This document shows, one piece after another, positions 32,738 to 40,803 of a stretch of 64,000 bases of DNA (its first letter is position 1; each line of letters begins with the position of its first letter). The DNA comes from Pseudooceanicola lipolyticus (GTDB lineage Bacteria; Pseudomonadota; Alphaproteobacteria; Rhodobacterales; Rhodobacteraceae), in the NCBI RefSeq assembly GCF_002786325.1, contig NZ_PGTB01000011.1, forward strand, positions 1-64,000, given 5' to 3'. The translations under genes were made by a program, and so were the position numbers. A model generated the notes under the pieces. It saw nothing but the letters and a program-made list of their open reading frames with translations. It ran no database searches and was not told where the DNA came from.

Positions 32738-33466
32738 TCACATGCCCTCCATCTTGTTTTCAAACATGGTCTGACGGCGGCCGCGCAGAACAATGTCAAA
32801 TTTATAGGCGAGAAAATCGAGTGGGCGCGATTTCGAGAAATCGAGTGGCGCGACCAACCGGTCGAGCTGGCTGCGATCCTTGATCGTCGCGGCGATCGGG
32901 CAGTGATTGATGAGCGGATCGCCTTCGAAATACATCTGCGAGATCAACCTTTGGCCGAAACTGTGGCCAAATATCGAAAAGTGGATGTGCATCGGACGCC
33001 AGTCATTGGCGCGGTTCGGCCAGGGGTAAGCCCCAGGACGTACGGTCAAGAATTCGTAATAGCCGTTTTCATCCGTGATGGTCCGACCGCAGCCGCCGAA
33101 ATTCGGATCGAGCGGTGCGAAATAGGTGTCTTTCTTGTGCCGGTAGCGCCCACCCGCATTAGCCTGCCAGATCTCTATCAGCGCGTTCGGTATCGGGCGG
33201 CTCATCTCGTCCAGCAAGCGGCCATGCACCAGGATTCGTTCGCCCACGGCGGGAGCAGCACCCTTTGTCCAGTTCAAGATCAGGTTGTTGTCGAGCGCGC
33301 CGAGCTTCGTGTGGCCGAATCTCGGGCCAGTCTCTTCCGATGGGGTGCTCTCCATCGAGAGCAACGGCAAGAAGGGCGAGCGCGCGACGCTCGTTTTGTA
33401 GCCAGGGTCATAAGGCTCGGGGTGGATCGCGCGGTTGCGCGGAATCAGTGGTCCCTGATCAGTCAT
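32738..33466 (-). CDS. pcaH: Protocatechuate 3,4-dioxygenase beta subunit
   Basis: This 242-aa catalytic subunit cleaves the protocatechuate ring between its hydroxyls, using Fe(III). The metal ligands are visible: Tyr in GGRYRHK, Tyr in GAYPWPN, and the two His of WRPMHIHFSIFG. Characteristic segments are LIHGR-like ILVHGRLLDE and IPNALIEIWQANAGGRYRH. Its ATG overlaps the pcaC stop codon by one base (33464-33468). Confidence 0.95.
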   Translation of the reverse strand: MTDQGPLIPRNRAIHPEPYDPGYKTSVARSPFLPLLSMESTPSEETGPRFGHTKLGALDNNLILNWTKGAAPAVGERILVHGRLLDEMSRPIPNALIEIWQANAGGRYRHKKDTYFAPLDPNFGGCGRTITDENGYYEFLTVRPGAYPWPNRANDWRPMHIHFSIFGHSFGQRLISQMYFEGDPLINHCPIAATIKDRSQLDRLVAPLDFSKSRPLDFLAYKFDIVLRGRRQTMFENKMEGM

Positions 33467-33846
33467 TAGATACTTTCCTCCATTTCCGCATAAGTCTGCT
33501 TGGCCAGCTTCAGCGCGTGGTTGGCTTTCGGCACGCCAGCATAGATCGCGACGTGTTGCAGCGCCTCGGCGACATCTGCTTTAGAGGCACCGGTATTAGC
33601 GGTAGCCCGGATATGCATTGGAATTTCCTCGAAATTTCCTGTCGCGGCCAGCAGTGCGAGGGTCAACATCGAGCGTTCGCGTCGGGTGATCCGCTCCGAC
33701 GCCCAAACAGTTCCCCATGCGCTTTCGGTGATCAACGACTGAAACGGCAAGTCGAATTCGGTCTTGCCTGCCTCTGCCCGGTCCACATGAGCGTCTCCCA
33801 GCACCTCGCGGCGCACTTGCATGCCTTTGTCGAACGTCTCTGTCAT
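33466..33846 (-). CDS. pcaC: 4-carboxymuconolactone decarboxylase
   Basis: This 126-aa protein of the CMD/AhpD-like fold decarboxylates gamma-carboxymuconolactone to the enol-lactone. The core is RREVLGDAHVDRA, ESAWGTVWASERITRRERSMLTLALLAATGNFEE, HIRATANTG and EALQHVAIYAGVPKANHALK. I chose ATG 33844-33846, which overlaps the pcaD stop codon (ATGA); the longer frame to 34131 has 95 residues with no family resemblance. Confidence 0.94.
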   Translation of the reverse strand: MTETFDKGMQVRREVLGDAHVDRAEAGKTEFDLPFQSLITESAWGTVWASERITRRERSMLTLALLAATGNFEEIPMHIRATANTGASKADVAEALQHVAIYAGVPKANHALKLAKQTYAEMEESI

Positions 33847-34625
33847 GGGATGATCCTTTCCACGAAATTCATCAGGGTGTGGGCAAATACCTTTGGCTGC
33901 TCTACCGCGGGCAGATGGCCGGAGCGGTCGAACATGACAAAATCGGAGCGGGGCAGGGCGGCGGCGAGCTTTTCGACCACGTCCGGCGGCGTCGCCTGAT
34001 CGTGATAGCCGCCGATCACCAGCGCGGGCTGGGTGATTTCGCCAAGGCGGCCGGTGATGTCGGTGCCAGCGATCGCCGCACAAGTGGCGATATAGCCTTC
34101 CGTATCTGTCCGGGTGAGCAGCGCCCTCCACAGATCGGTTTCAAGAGACGCAAGCATTTCGGGGCCGAACCACCGCTGTAAGATGCCGTCTGCCATTGCA
34201 GCCATGCCATTAGCACGTACACCCTCTATCCGACTCAGCCAGCTATCCGCATTTCCCAGCATTGGGGCGGTATTCGAAAGCACCAAGCCGATCACCCTAT
34301 CTGGCGCCATGAGCGCGATGTGCTGCGCGATCAGCCCGCCGATGGAACAACCGACGATCACAGCCCGAGCGAGACCGATATGGTCCATCGCTGCCAGCAC
34401 GTCCTCGGCCAGCTCTGGAATGCCATATCCCTGCGGCGCGGTACTGCTCAGCCCGTGACCGCGCTTGTCCATGCGCAAGTTAGACCAGCCCGCCGGCAGA
34501 AGCGCGACGACATCGTCCCACATCCGCAGATCTGTGCCGAGCGAATTGATGAAGACAAGCGCGACACCTTCGCCGCCAGTGGCGCGCAGATGCGTGGTGC
34601 CCCAATCGCGTTTCAATGCCTGCAT
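33843..34625 (-). CDS. pcaD: 3-oxoadipate enol-lactonase
   Basis: This 260-aa alpha/beta hydrolase opens beta-ketoadipate enol-lactone to beta-ketoadipate. The nucleophile is S94 in GCSIGG, the acid lies in the VIGGYHDQATPP segment and the catalytic His in DRSGHLPAVEQP. The ATG at 34623-34625 has AGGAGG upstream. It is the first gene of pcaDCHGB and is divergent from pcaQ. Confidence 0.92.
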   Translation of the reverse strand: MQALKRDWGTTHLRATGGEGVALVFINSLGTDLRMWDDVVALLPAGWSNLRMDKRGHGLSSTAPQGYGIPELAEDVLAAMDHIGLARAVIVGCSIGGLIAQHIALMAPDRVIGLVLSNTAPMLGNADSWLSRIEGVRANGMAAMADGILQRWFGPEMLASLETDLWRALLTRTDTEGYIATCAAIAGTDITGRLGEITQPALVIGGYHDQATPPDVVEKLAAALPRSDFVMFDRSGHLPAVEQPKVFAHTLMNFVERIIP

Positions 34626-34700
34626 AGTATCCTCCTGCCGATATTTTGGCATAACTTTTTCCTTTACAAAAATATGATCTTGTCCAAAAACTATAACCAA
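34626..34700. promoter_or_regulatory. pcaQ-pcaD divergent control region
   Basis: These 75 A/T-rich bases separate the divergent pcaD and pcaQ genes. A half-site ATAACC (34693-34698) and its variant ATAACT (34651-34656) resemble half of the ATAACC-N4-GGTTA binding site described for PcaQ in rhizobia, but no perfect full site is seen. Confidence 0.45.
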
Positions 34701-35618
34701 ATGAATATACCCAATGGCCTGAAACTGCGCCATCTCGAAGCTTTCCTAACCGTTGCTCAAGCCGGAACAATCTCTGCTGCGGCGCGGCAACGGAACGTGT
34801 CGCAGCCAGCACTGTCAAAAACGATCTCGGAACTGGAGGGGCTACTTGGCGCGCATCTCTTCGAGCGTACGGGGCGGCGGGCCGTCTTAACCCCAGCAGG
34901 TGAGAATTTTCTTGCTCATGCCCGCGCCGCGCTGCAAAGCCTCGAGGCAGGGGTGCGCGACCTGTCGGGGCAGGCGACGGCGGGGCTGGTGAAGGTCGGG
35001 TTGCTGCCGACCGTGGCCGGTGGGTTCTTCCCCTCGGCCGCTCTTGCATTCTCGCAGGCGCGCCCGGATGCGCGGATCGGTATTATCACTGGCCCGAACC
35101 ACTACCTGCTCGAACGACTACGCGGCGGCAAGATTGACCTTATGGTCGGGCGCATGCCACGGGCAGCCGACATGGCAGGCCTGTCTTTCGAGTATCTCTA
35201 TGATGAGCCGATCTTGCTGGTGGCGCGCGCCGGACATCCAGCGCTGGATCTGCCGGTGACCGACGCGCTGCTACGCTATCCCCTCATCCTGCCCAACCCC
35301 GGTGCGATCATCCGTCAGAGCGTGGATCAGTACCTTGCCGCGATGGGGTTATCGGATCTCACACCGGTGTTCGAGACGGTGGCCCTGCCAGCGGCGCAGA
35401 CGCTTCTCGAAGGTTCTGAAATGCTCTGGTTCATCTCGCGCGGCGTCGTGGCGCGGGAAATTGCGCGTGGCAGCCTTGCTGCGCTCGATTTAAGATCGGA
35501 ATACATGGCCGGGGCGGTTGGCCTGACGCGCAAGTTCACGTTCGACGAAGACAGCCATGCCGATCTACTGGCGCGGCTGCTGCACCGGCGGGTTGAAGAG
35601 GATTTCACCTGTCGTTGA
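34701..35618 (+). CDS. pcaQ: LysR-type regulator PcaQ
   Basis: This 305-aa LysR protein has an N-terminal helix-turn-helix (LKLRHLEAFLTVAQAGTISAAARQRNVSQPALSKTISELE) and a LysR substrate domain (VKVGLLPTVAGGFFPSA...). Divergence from pcaD and the pcaQ-DCHGB order are those of rhizobia and roseobacters, where PcaQ activates the operon in response to beta-carboxy-muconate pathway intermediates. The start at 34701 skips a short N-terminal extension that would begin at 34674. Confidence 0.88.
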   Translation: MNIPNGLKLRHLEAFLTVAQAGTISAAARQRNVSQPALSKTISELEGLLGAHLFERTGRRAVLTPAGENFLAHARAALQSLEAGVRDLSGQATAGLVKVGLLPTVAGGFFPSAALAFSQARPDARIGIITGPNHYLLERLRGGKIDLMVGRMPRAADMAGLSFEYLYDEPILLVARAGHPALDLPVTDALLRYPLILPNPGAIIRQSVDQYLAAMGLSDLTPVFETVALPAAQTLLEGSEMLWFISRGVVAREIARGSLAALDLRSEYMAGAVGLTRKFTFDEDSHADLLARLLHRRVEEDFTCR

Positions 35619-35623
35619 TCCAG

Positions 35624-36823
35624 TCAGACGGCTTCTAGCGCAATAGCAATACCCTGTCCTACACCGATACACATAGTAGAGAGCGATTTCTCACCAGGCT
35701 TGAGGTCGAGCATCGCGGTGCCAGTAATTCGCGCACCCGACATGCCCAGCGGATGACCCAACGCGATTGCCCCGCCATTTGGGTTCACACGCACGTCATC
35801 ATCAGCAATCCCAAGATTACGCAACGTGGCGAGGCCCTGCGAGGCGAAAGCTTCGTTAACCTCAATCACTGCGAACTCCTCTTGGCGCAGGCCAAGACGC
35901 GCCAGAAGCTTTCTCGAGGCCGGAGCCGGGCCGAAGCCCATGATGCGCGGCGCCACGCCGGCGGTCGCCCCGCCGAGCACTCTGGCGATCGGCTTAAGCC
36001 CATGCTTCTCGGCAGCTTCTTTCGTCGAAAGGACCAAAGCGGCAGACCCGTCATTCACGCCAGAGGCGTTGCCCGCTGTCACAGTACCATCGGCTTTCAC
36101 GAAGGGCCGAAGCTTTTTCAGGCCTTCGTATGTAGTCGTGGAACGCGGATGCTCGTCGATGTCGATGACCAGAGGATCACCTTTGCGCTGCGGGATCGTA
36201 ACCGGCACGATCTCCTGGGCCAAACGGCCATTGACTTGGGCTTTGGCCGCTTTCTGCTGCGAGCGCAAGGCGAAGGCATCCTGATCGGGGCGCGAGATGC
36301 CAAAATCTTCGGCCACATTCTCTGCCGTCTCGGGCATGCTGTCGACGCCATAATGTTCCTTCATCAGCTTGTTAACGAAACGCCAGCCGATAGTGGTGTC
36401 GTGGACCTCATTGGCCCGCGAGAAGGCGGAGGTGGCCTTGGGCATCACGAATGGCGCGCGCGACATGCTCTCCACCCCTCCGGCGACAATCAACTCGGCC
36501 TCGCCGGATTTGATCGCCCGAGCTGCAGTGATGACCGCATCCATACCCGAGCCGCAAAGTCGGTTCATCGTCGTACCCGGCACCGTCTCGGGATAGCCTG
36601 CGAGAAGCAGCGCCATGCGGGCGACATTGCGGTTGTCTTCGCCAGCCTGATTGGCGCAGCCGAAGATCACCTCGTCGATCGCGGCAAGGTCGAGACCCGG
36701 ATTGCGCGCGGCAATGGCCCGAAGCGGAATCGCAGCAAGGTCGTCAGCGCGGACGGAGGAAAGCGCACCTCCAAAGCGGCCGATTGGTGTGCGGATGTAG
36801 TCGCATATGTATACGTCAGTCAT
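35624..36823 (-). CDS. pcaF: 3-oxoadipyl-CoA thiolase
   Basis: This 399-aa type-II thiolase cleaves beta-ketoadipyl-CoA to succinyl-CoA and acetyl-CoA. The nucleophile C90 lies in NRLCGSGMDAV, the His in GGAIALGHPLGMSGAR and the base Cys in TMCIGVGQGIA. Its ATG overlaps the pcaJ stop codon (ATGA, 36820-36823), so it is made with the CoA-transferase. It could use other 3-oxoacyl-CoAs, but the context fixes the role. Confidence 0.92.
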   Translation of the reverse strand: MTDVYICDYIRTPIGRFGGALSSVRADDLAAIPLRAIAARNPGLDLAAIDEVIFGCANQAGEDNRNVARMALLLAGYPETVPGTTMNRLCGSGMDAVITAARAIKSGEAELIVAGGVESMSRAPFVMPKATSAFSRANEVHDTTIGWRFVNKLMKEHYGVDSMPETAENVAEDFGISRPDQDAFALRSQQKAAKAQVNGRLAQEIVPVTIPQRKGDPLVIDIDEHPRSTTTYEGLKKLRPFVKADGTVTAGNASGVNDGSAALVLSTKEAAEKHGLKPIARVLGGATAGVAPRIMGFGPAPASRKLLARLGLRQEEFAVIEVNEAFASQGLATLRNLGIADDDVRVNPNGGAIALGHPLGMSGARITGTAMLDLKPGEKSLSTMCIGVGQGIAIALEAV

Positions 36824-37515
36824 GAGATTCCCTCGGGAACATTGAGTTCGGCAACTTCGCCATCAATGTGCAACGTCGCGCCAGTCACCGCCTGCAAGGC
36901 GTCCAGGGTGATGCCCGGCAGTTTTTCACGAAGCACGAATTTGCCGTCCTCGACGTCAATTACGGCCAGAGAGGTGTAGATGCGGGTAACGCACGCGACA
37001 CCTGTCAGCGGGAAAGTACAGGCCTCGACCAGTTTCGGGCCGCCATCCTTGGTTACGTGGTCAGTCACAACCGCGACACGTTTTGCCCCATGCACAAGGT
37101 CCATTGCACCCCCAACGGCAGGCACGCCTTTGGTGCCTACGCGCCAGTTCGCCAGATCGCCGTTCTGGGCGACCTGATACGCGCCAAGAACGGCCAGATC
37201 GAGGTGCCCGCCGCGCACCATCGAAAAGCTGTCGGCATGATGGAAAAAGGATGCACCGGGCTTCAATGTAATCGCCTTTTTGCCTGCGTTGATTAGGTCC
37301 CAGTCTTCCTCGCCCTCTGAGGGGGCTTTTCCGAATCCCAGCACGCCGTTCTCGGTATGATAGGTTACATCGCGGCCATCAGGTTGGAACTTGGCGATCA
37401 TTTCGGGAAATCCGATACCGAGGTTCACATAGGAACCATCTTCGATATCCTGAGCGGCACGCCAAGCGATCTGCGCGTTCGTCAGCTTGTCTTCCATTAA
37501 GTTGAAACCGGACAT
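36820..37515 (-). CDS. pcaJ: 3-oxoadipate CoA-transferase subunit B
   Basis: This 231-aa protein is the CoA-transferase subunit with the family motif YVNLGIGFPEMI and the catalytic Glu in HTENGVLG. It moves CoA from succinyl-CoA to 3-oxoadipate with PcaI. The ATG at 37513-37515 overlaps the pcaI stop codon. Confidence 0.93.
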   Translation of the reverse strand: MSGFNLMEDKLTNAQIAWRAAQDIEDGSYVNLGIGFPEMIAKFQPDGRDVTYHTENGVLGFGKAPSEGEEDWDLINAGKKAITLKPGASFFHHADSFSMVRGGHLDLAVLGAYQVAQNGDLANWRVGTKGVPAVGGAMDLVHGAKRVAVVTDHVTKDGGPKLVEACTFPLTGVACVTRIYTSLAVIDVEDGKFVLREKLPGITLDALQAVTGATLHIDGEVAELNVPEGIS

Positions 37516-38234
37516 CAGTAGACCACCCCCCTACGCACGAGTACTTCTTCTTGTTGAGGCGTGGGAACCTCGACAATCTTGTCGACGAAGATTCCGGGGG
37601 TGACTACCGCCTCAGGATCGATTGAGCCGGGTGCGCGGAGGTTGGAGACCTGCGCAATCGTGCGATCGGCTGCCATCGCCATCAACGGATTGAAGTTCCG
37701 GCCAGCCAAACGATAAGTAAGGTTACCGGTCTCGTCACCATCATGACCTTTGATCAGGGCGAAGTCGGCCTTCAACCACAACTCTTGCACGTACATCTTG
37801 CCGTCGAACGTCTCTGTCGGCTTGCCTTCGGCAAGCTCGGTACCAAAAGACGTAGGCGTATAAAAAGCCGGAATGCCTGCTCCGCGCGCGCGAATGCGTT
37901 CGGCCAACGTACCCTGCGGGATCAACTCGAGCTCAATTTCGCCCGCCAGGTATTTTTCGTTGAATGCCTCGGCGTTGGAGCTGCGCGGGAAAGAGCAGAT
38001 CATCTTCCTGACCATCCCCGCTTTGATCATCGCGGCGATTCCGATCGCGCCGTTTCCCGCGTTATTGTTGATAACTGTAAGATTCTTGGGGCTGCCGGTG
38101 GCGCGAAAGCGATCGATCAAAGCGTGGATCAGTTCGATCGGGGCTCCGGAGCCTCCAAAGCCACCGATCATAAGCTGTACGCCATCGGGGATATCCGAAA
38201 CCGCGTCAGCGAGGCTGGGCGATGTTTTGTTCAT
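37515..38234 (-). CDS. pcaI: 3-oxoadipate CoA-transferase subunit A
   Basis: This 239-aa CoA-transferase subunit A has the signatures MIGGFGGSGAPIELIHAL, NNNAGNG and QGTLAERIRARGAGIPAFYTPT. It is the first gene of pcaIJF on the minus strand. The ATG at 38232-38234 has AAGGAGGAT upstream. It is divergent from pcaR. Confidence 0.93.
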   Translation of the reverse strand: MNKTSPSLADAVSDIPDGVQLMIGGFGGSGAPIELIHALIDRFRATGSPKNLTVINNNAGNGAIGIAAMIKAGMVRKMICSFPRSSNAEAFNEKYLAGEIELELIPQGTLAERIRARGAGIPAFYTPTSFGTELAEGKPTETFDGKMYVQELWLKADFALIKGHDGDETGNLTYRLAGRNFNPLMAMAADRTIAQVSNLRAPGSIDPEAVVTPGIFVDKIVEVPTPQQEEVLVRRGVVY

Positions 38235-38339
38235 CAGGATCCTCCTTAGATACCCTTCGAAATATCCCTAGATTACCGCCGTAGCGAGCAAAATGTTCAT
38301 ATATTGATATTTGTTCAAATTGTGAATATCAGCGTTCGC
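38235..38339. promoter_or_regulatory. pcaI-pcaR control region with three GTTC half-sites
   Basis: In these 105 bases GTTCAT (38295), GTTCAA (38313) and GTTCGC (38334) occur at 18- and 21-bp intervals, with a GATATT/AATATC dyad between. Several IclR-type pca/pob regulators bind sets of three 10-bp repeats containing GTTC. This is consistent with PcaR binding but was judged by eye only. Confidence 0.5.
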
Positions 38340-39098
38340 ATGTTGAACAAGCCCACCGACTACATCGCCTCGCTTGCCAAGGGGCTGAAAGTGATCGAAG
38401 CCTTCGGACCCACATCCCCGCGTCTGTCGATATCCGAAGCTGCTGCCGCCAGCGGCTTGGATCGCGCGGCCACGCGACGCGTACTGTTGACGCTCCACCG
38501 CGAAGGTTACGCCGACTATGACGGTAAGTTTTTTACTCTTACCCCGCGCATCCTACGCCTTGGAGTGGCCGCACTTGCCTCCCTGCCACTCTCGCAGATT
38601 GTCCAACCTTGGCTTGACCAACTCTCAGAGCAAATTGGTCAAAGCTGTTCGGTAGCACTGCTCGATGAGACCGAGATCGTGTACATCGCTCGCGCGGCGC
38701 AGAAACGTGTGATGTCCATCGGGCTCATGCCTGGGTCACGCCTCCCCGCTCATTGCACCTCGATGGGAAGGGTTCTGTTGGCTGCGTTGCCTAGGGAAGA
38801 GGCTGACCTGCTTGTCAGACGCTCGGACCTTACCCCGCGGACCAAGTTCTCCATACTCGACCCAGTTCAGACCCTGTGCCGGATCGATGCTGCAAGAGAG
38901 GACGGATATGCGTTTGTGGACCAGGAAGTGGAAACGGGTTTACGGTCAATCGCTGTTCCGCTGAATGATCGCAAGGGTTTGACCGTCGCCGCTCTCAATA
39001 TCGGTTTGTCGTCTGCCGGCCGGACACCGATGCAGACGATTGAAACATACTTGCCGCACTTGCTTGGCGTCCAATCGGCCCTCGGGCGGGTTCTCTGA
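38340..39098 (+). CDS. pcaR: IclR-family regulator, PcaR-like
   Basis: This 252-aa IclR protein has an N-terminal winged helix (PTDYIASLAKGLKVIEAFGP...LSISEAAAASGLDRAATRRVLLTL) and a C-terminal effector domain (AHCTSMGRVLLAALP). It is divergent from pcaIJF and matches PcaR/PcaU in size and arrangement. It probably controls pcaIJF with beta-ketoadipate as effector. The ATG at 38340 is chosen; an upstream ATG frame (38304) would overlap the operator region. Confidence 0.85.
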   Translation: MLNKPTDYIASLAKGLKVIEAFGPTSPRLSISEAAAASGLDRAATRRVLLTLHREGYADYDGKFFTLTPRILRLGVAALASLPLSQIVQPWLDQLSEQIGQSCSVALLDETEIVYIARAAQKRVMSIGLMPGSRLPAHCTSMGRVLLAALPREEADLLVRRSDLTPRTKFSILDPVQTLCRIDAAREDGYAFVDQEVETGLRSIAVPLNDRKGLTVAALNIGLSSAGRTPMQTIETYLPHLLGVQSALGRVL

Positions 39099-39127
39099 TT
39101 GACATTATTTAGAAGTCTAAGTTATCA
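39099..39127 (+). promoter_or_regulatory. Promoter with TTAG-N4-CTAA operator before the aldehyde dehydrogenase gene
   Basis: TTGACA (39099-39104) overlaps the end of pcaR. TTAGAAGTCTAA (39109-39120) follows within the spacer, and TTATCA (39122-39127) is a weak -10 at a 17-bp spacing. The dyad belongs to the motif group found before other transcription units in this window. Confidence 0.5.
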
Positions 39128-39154
39128 GGGCCTCAAGCCGGGAGGATACCTTAG

Positions 39155-40633
39155 ATGGAAAATCTGAAACTAGACGCGAAGCTCTCTCTTCAAGAACCAG
39201 CCCATCTCTACTACGGCGGCGCATGGGTGCCGCCACTAGAGGGAAAGTACGAAGACACTTTCAACCCAGGAACCGGTGAACGGATCGGGTCGGTTGCGAC
39301 GGCAAGTCGCGCCGATGTGGATGCGGCGGTTGCGGCAGCGAAAGAAGGGTTCGAGGTATGGCGGGATGTTGTGCCGCTGGAACGTGCACGTATCCTGAAG
39401 GAAATCGCAAATCTCTTGCGAAAGCATGGCGATGAACTGGCGATGATGGACGCTGCAAACTGTGGCAACCCCTATACCGAAATGCGCGGCGACGCCGCGA
39501 TCGCGGCAGCGCAGATGGAGTTTTTCGCTGGTCTCGTGACCGAGATGAAAGGCGATACGATCCCTATGGGACCAGAGCGCATCAACATGACCTTACGTCA
39601 GCCGATGGGCGTTGTTGCACGGATTCTTGCCTTTAATCACCCGTTCATGTTCTGCGGCGGCAAGATGGCAGCGCCTCTGGCCGCAGGCAATGCCGTCATC
39701 ATCAAGCCGCCGGTTCAGGCTCCGCTGTCTTCGCTGCGGCTGGCGGAGCTTATCGATGGCCTGCTGCCGAAGGGTACTTTCAATGTTCTGCCGGGCGGCG
39801 TCGAGGCAGGAGCTGGGCTGGCCGAACATCCCGACGTCGCCAAAGTCACACTGATCGGCTCGGTACCTGCGGGCCGGGCGGTGATGCGCAGCGCGAGCGA
39901 TACCGTCAAACCAGTGCTGTTGGAACTCGGCGGTAAGAACGCGCTGATCGCCTATCCGGACAGCGATCCTAAGAAGATCGCCGATGCGATCGTCGGCGGC
40001 ATGAATTTCGGCTGGTGCGGGCAATCCTGCGGATCGACGAGCCGCGCCTTCTTGCATGCAGACATCCACGATGCGGTCATCTCACATCTCAAGGCGGCTG
40101 TCGAACGGTACAAGCCAGGCATTCCGACGGAGCCGGAGACCACGATGGGGGCGATCGTCAGCCGGACACAGTTCGACCGGATCATGGACTTCATCGAATC
40201 CGCCAAGAGCGAAGGCGCGCGCGCCGTAACCGGCGGCCATGCGGTGACCGAAGGTGCACTGGGACAGGGAAGCTTCATCGCGCCGACAATCTTTGCCGAT
40301 GTCGAACCACAGATGCGAATTGCCCGTGAAGAGATATTCGGTCCCGTACTCGCCGTACGCAAATGGTCGGACGAAAACGCCATGCTGAAAGAGGTCAACT
40401 CCCTCGAACTGGGTTTGACTTGTGCAATCTGGACGCGCGACCTTGTGACCGCCCATCGCACAGCTTCGCGGGTCGAGGCTGGGTTCGTCTGGGTAAACGA
40501 AGTCGGTCGGCATTTCCTCGGAGCGCCGTTCGGCGGTGTCAAGCAATCCGGCATTGGGCGCGAAGAAGGGATCGGGGAACTCATTTCGTTCACGCACGAG
40601 AAGAACGTCCACATCAACCTGAATGGTCAGTAA
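39155..40633 (+). CDS. NAD(P)-dependent aldehyde dehydrogenase
   Basis: This 492-aa ALDH-superfamily enzyme has the general base Glu in LLELGGKNALI and the catalytic Cys in GWCGQSCGSTSR; the NAD-binding segment is ...LIGSVPAGR. An aromatic aldehyde such as benzaldehyde is suggested by the neighbouring benzoylformate-decarboxylase-like gene, but the substrate is inferred. The ATG at 39155 has GGAGG upstream. It is the first gene of a three-gene unit with the decarboxylase and a hydroxyacid dehydrogenase. Confidence 0.88.
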   Translation: MENLKLDAKLSLQEPAHLYYGGAWVPPLEGKYEDTFNPGTGERIGSVATASRADVDAAVAAAKEGFEVWRDVVPLERARILKEIANLLRKHGDELAMMDAANCGNPYTEMRGDAAIAAAQMEFFAGLVTEMKGDTIPMGPERINMTLRQPMGVVARILAFNHPFMFCGGKMAAPLAAGNAVIIKPPVQAPLSSLRLAELIDGLLPKGTFNVLPGGVEAGAGLAEHPDVAKVTLIGSVPAGRAVMRSASDTVKPVLLELGGKNALIAYPDSDPKKIADAIVGGMNFGWCGQSCGSTSRAFLHADIHDAVISHLKAAVERYKPGIPTEPETTMGAIVSRTQFDRIMDFIESAKSEGARAVTGGHAVTEGALGQGSFIAPTIFADVEPQMRIAREEIFGPVLAVRKWSDENAMLKEVNSLELGLTCAIWTRDLVTAHRTASRVEAGFVWVNEVGRHFLGAPFGGVKQSGIGREEGIGELISFTHEKNVHINLNGQ

Positions 40634-40803
40634 GACCGCGTTTGGCCGGACGCCGCCGGAAATTGACAGTGCGCCAGTGGAGACGGTCACTGATAGAAAC
40701 CCGTGGCGCCTACGCCGCGCCTACGCCCCAGTGTGGGCTAGCGAAGACCGGTCTTCGGGTTGAAGGGAGCATGCCTGCGGAGCGCAGGCTGAACGAGATT
40801 AAT
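40634..40803. repeat. Gap with short tandem repeats after the ALDH gene
   Basis: The GCGCCTACGCC unit occurs twice in tandem (about 40706-40728). No gene is seen in these 170 bases. The leader of the next gene begins here. Confidence 0.4.

Noticed and set aside
33847..34131. N-terminal extension of PcaC
   Set aside because: It lies inside pcaD in another frame, is Arg/Pro-rich, and the family starts at the ATG overlapping the pcaD stop.
40363..40803. Upstream extension of the ThDP enzyme frame
   Set aside because: The extra 147 residues overlap the aldehyde dehydrogenase gene and the repeat-containing gap and look non-coding. The enzyme fold begins after 40822.
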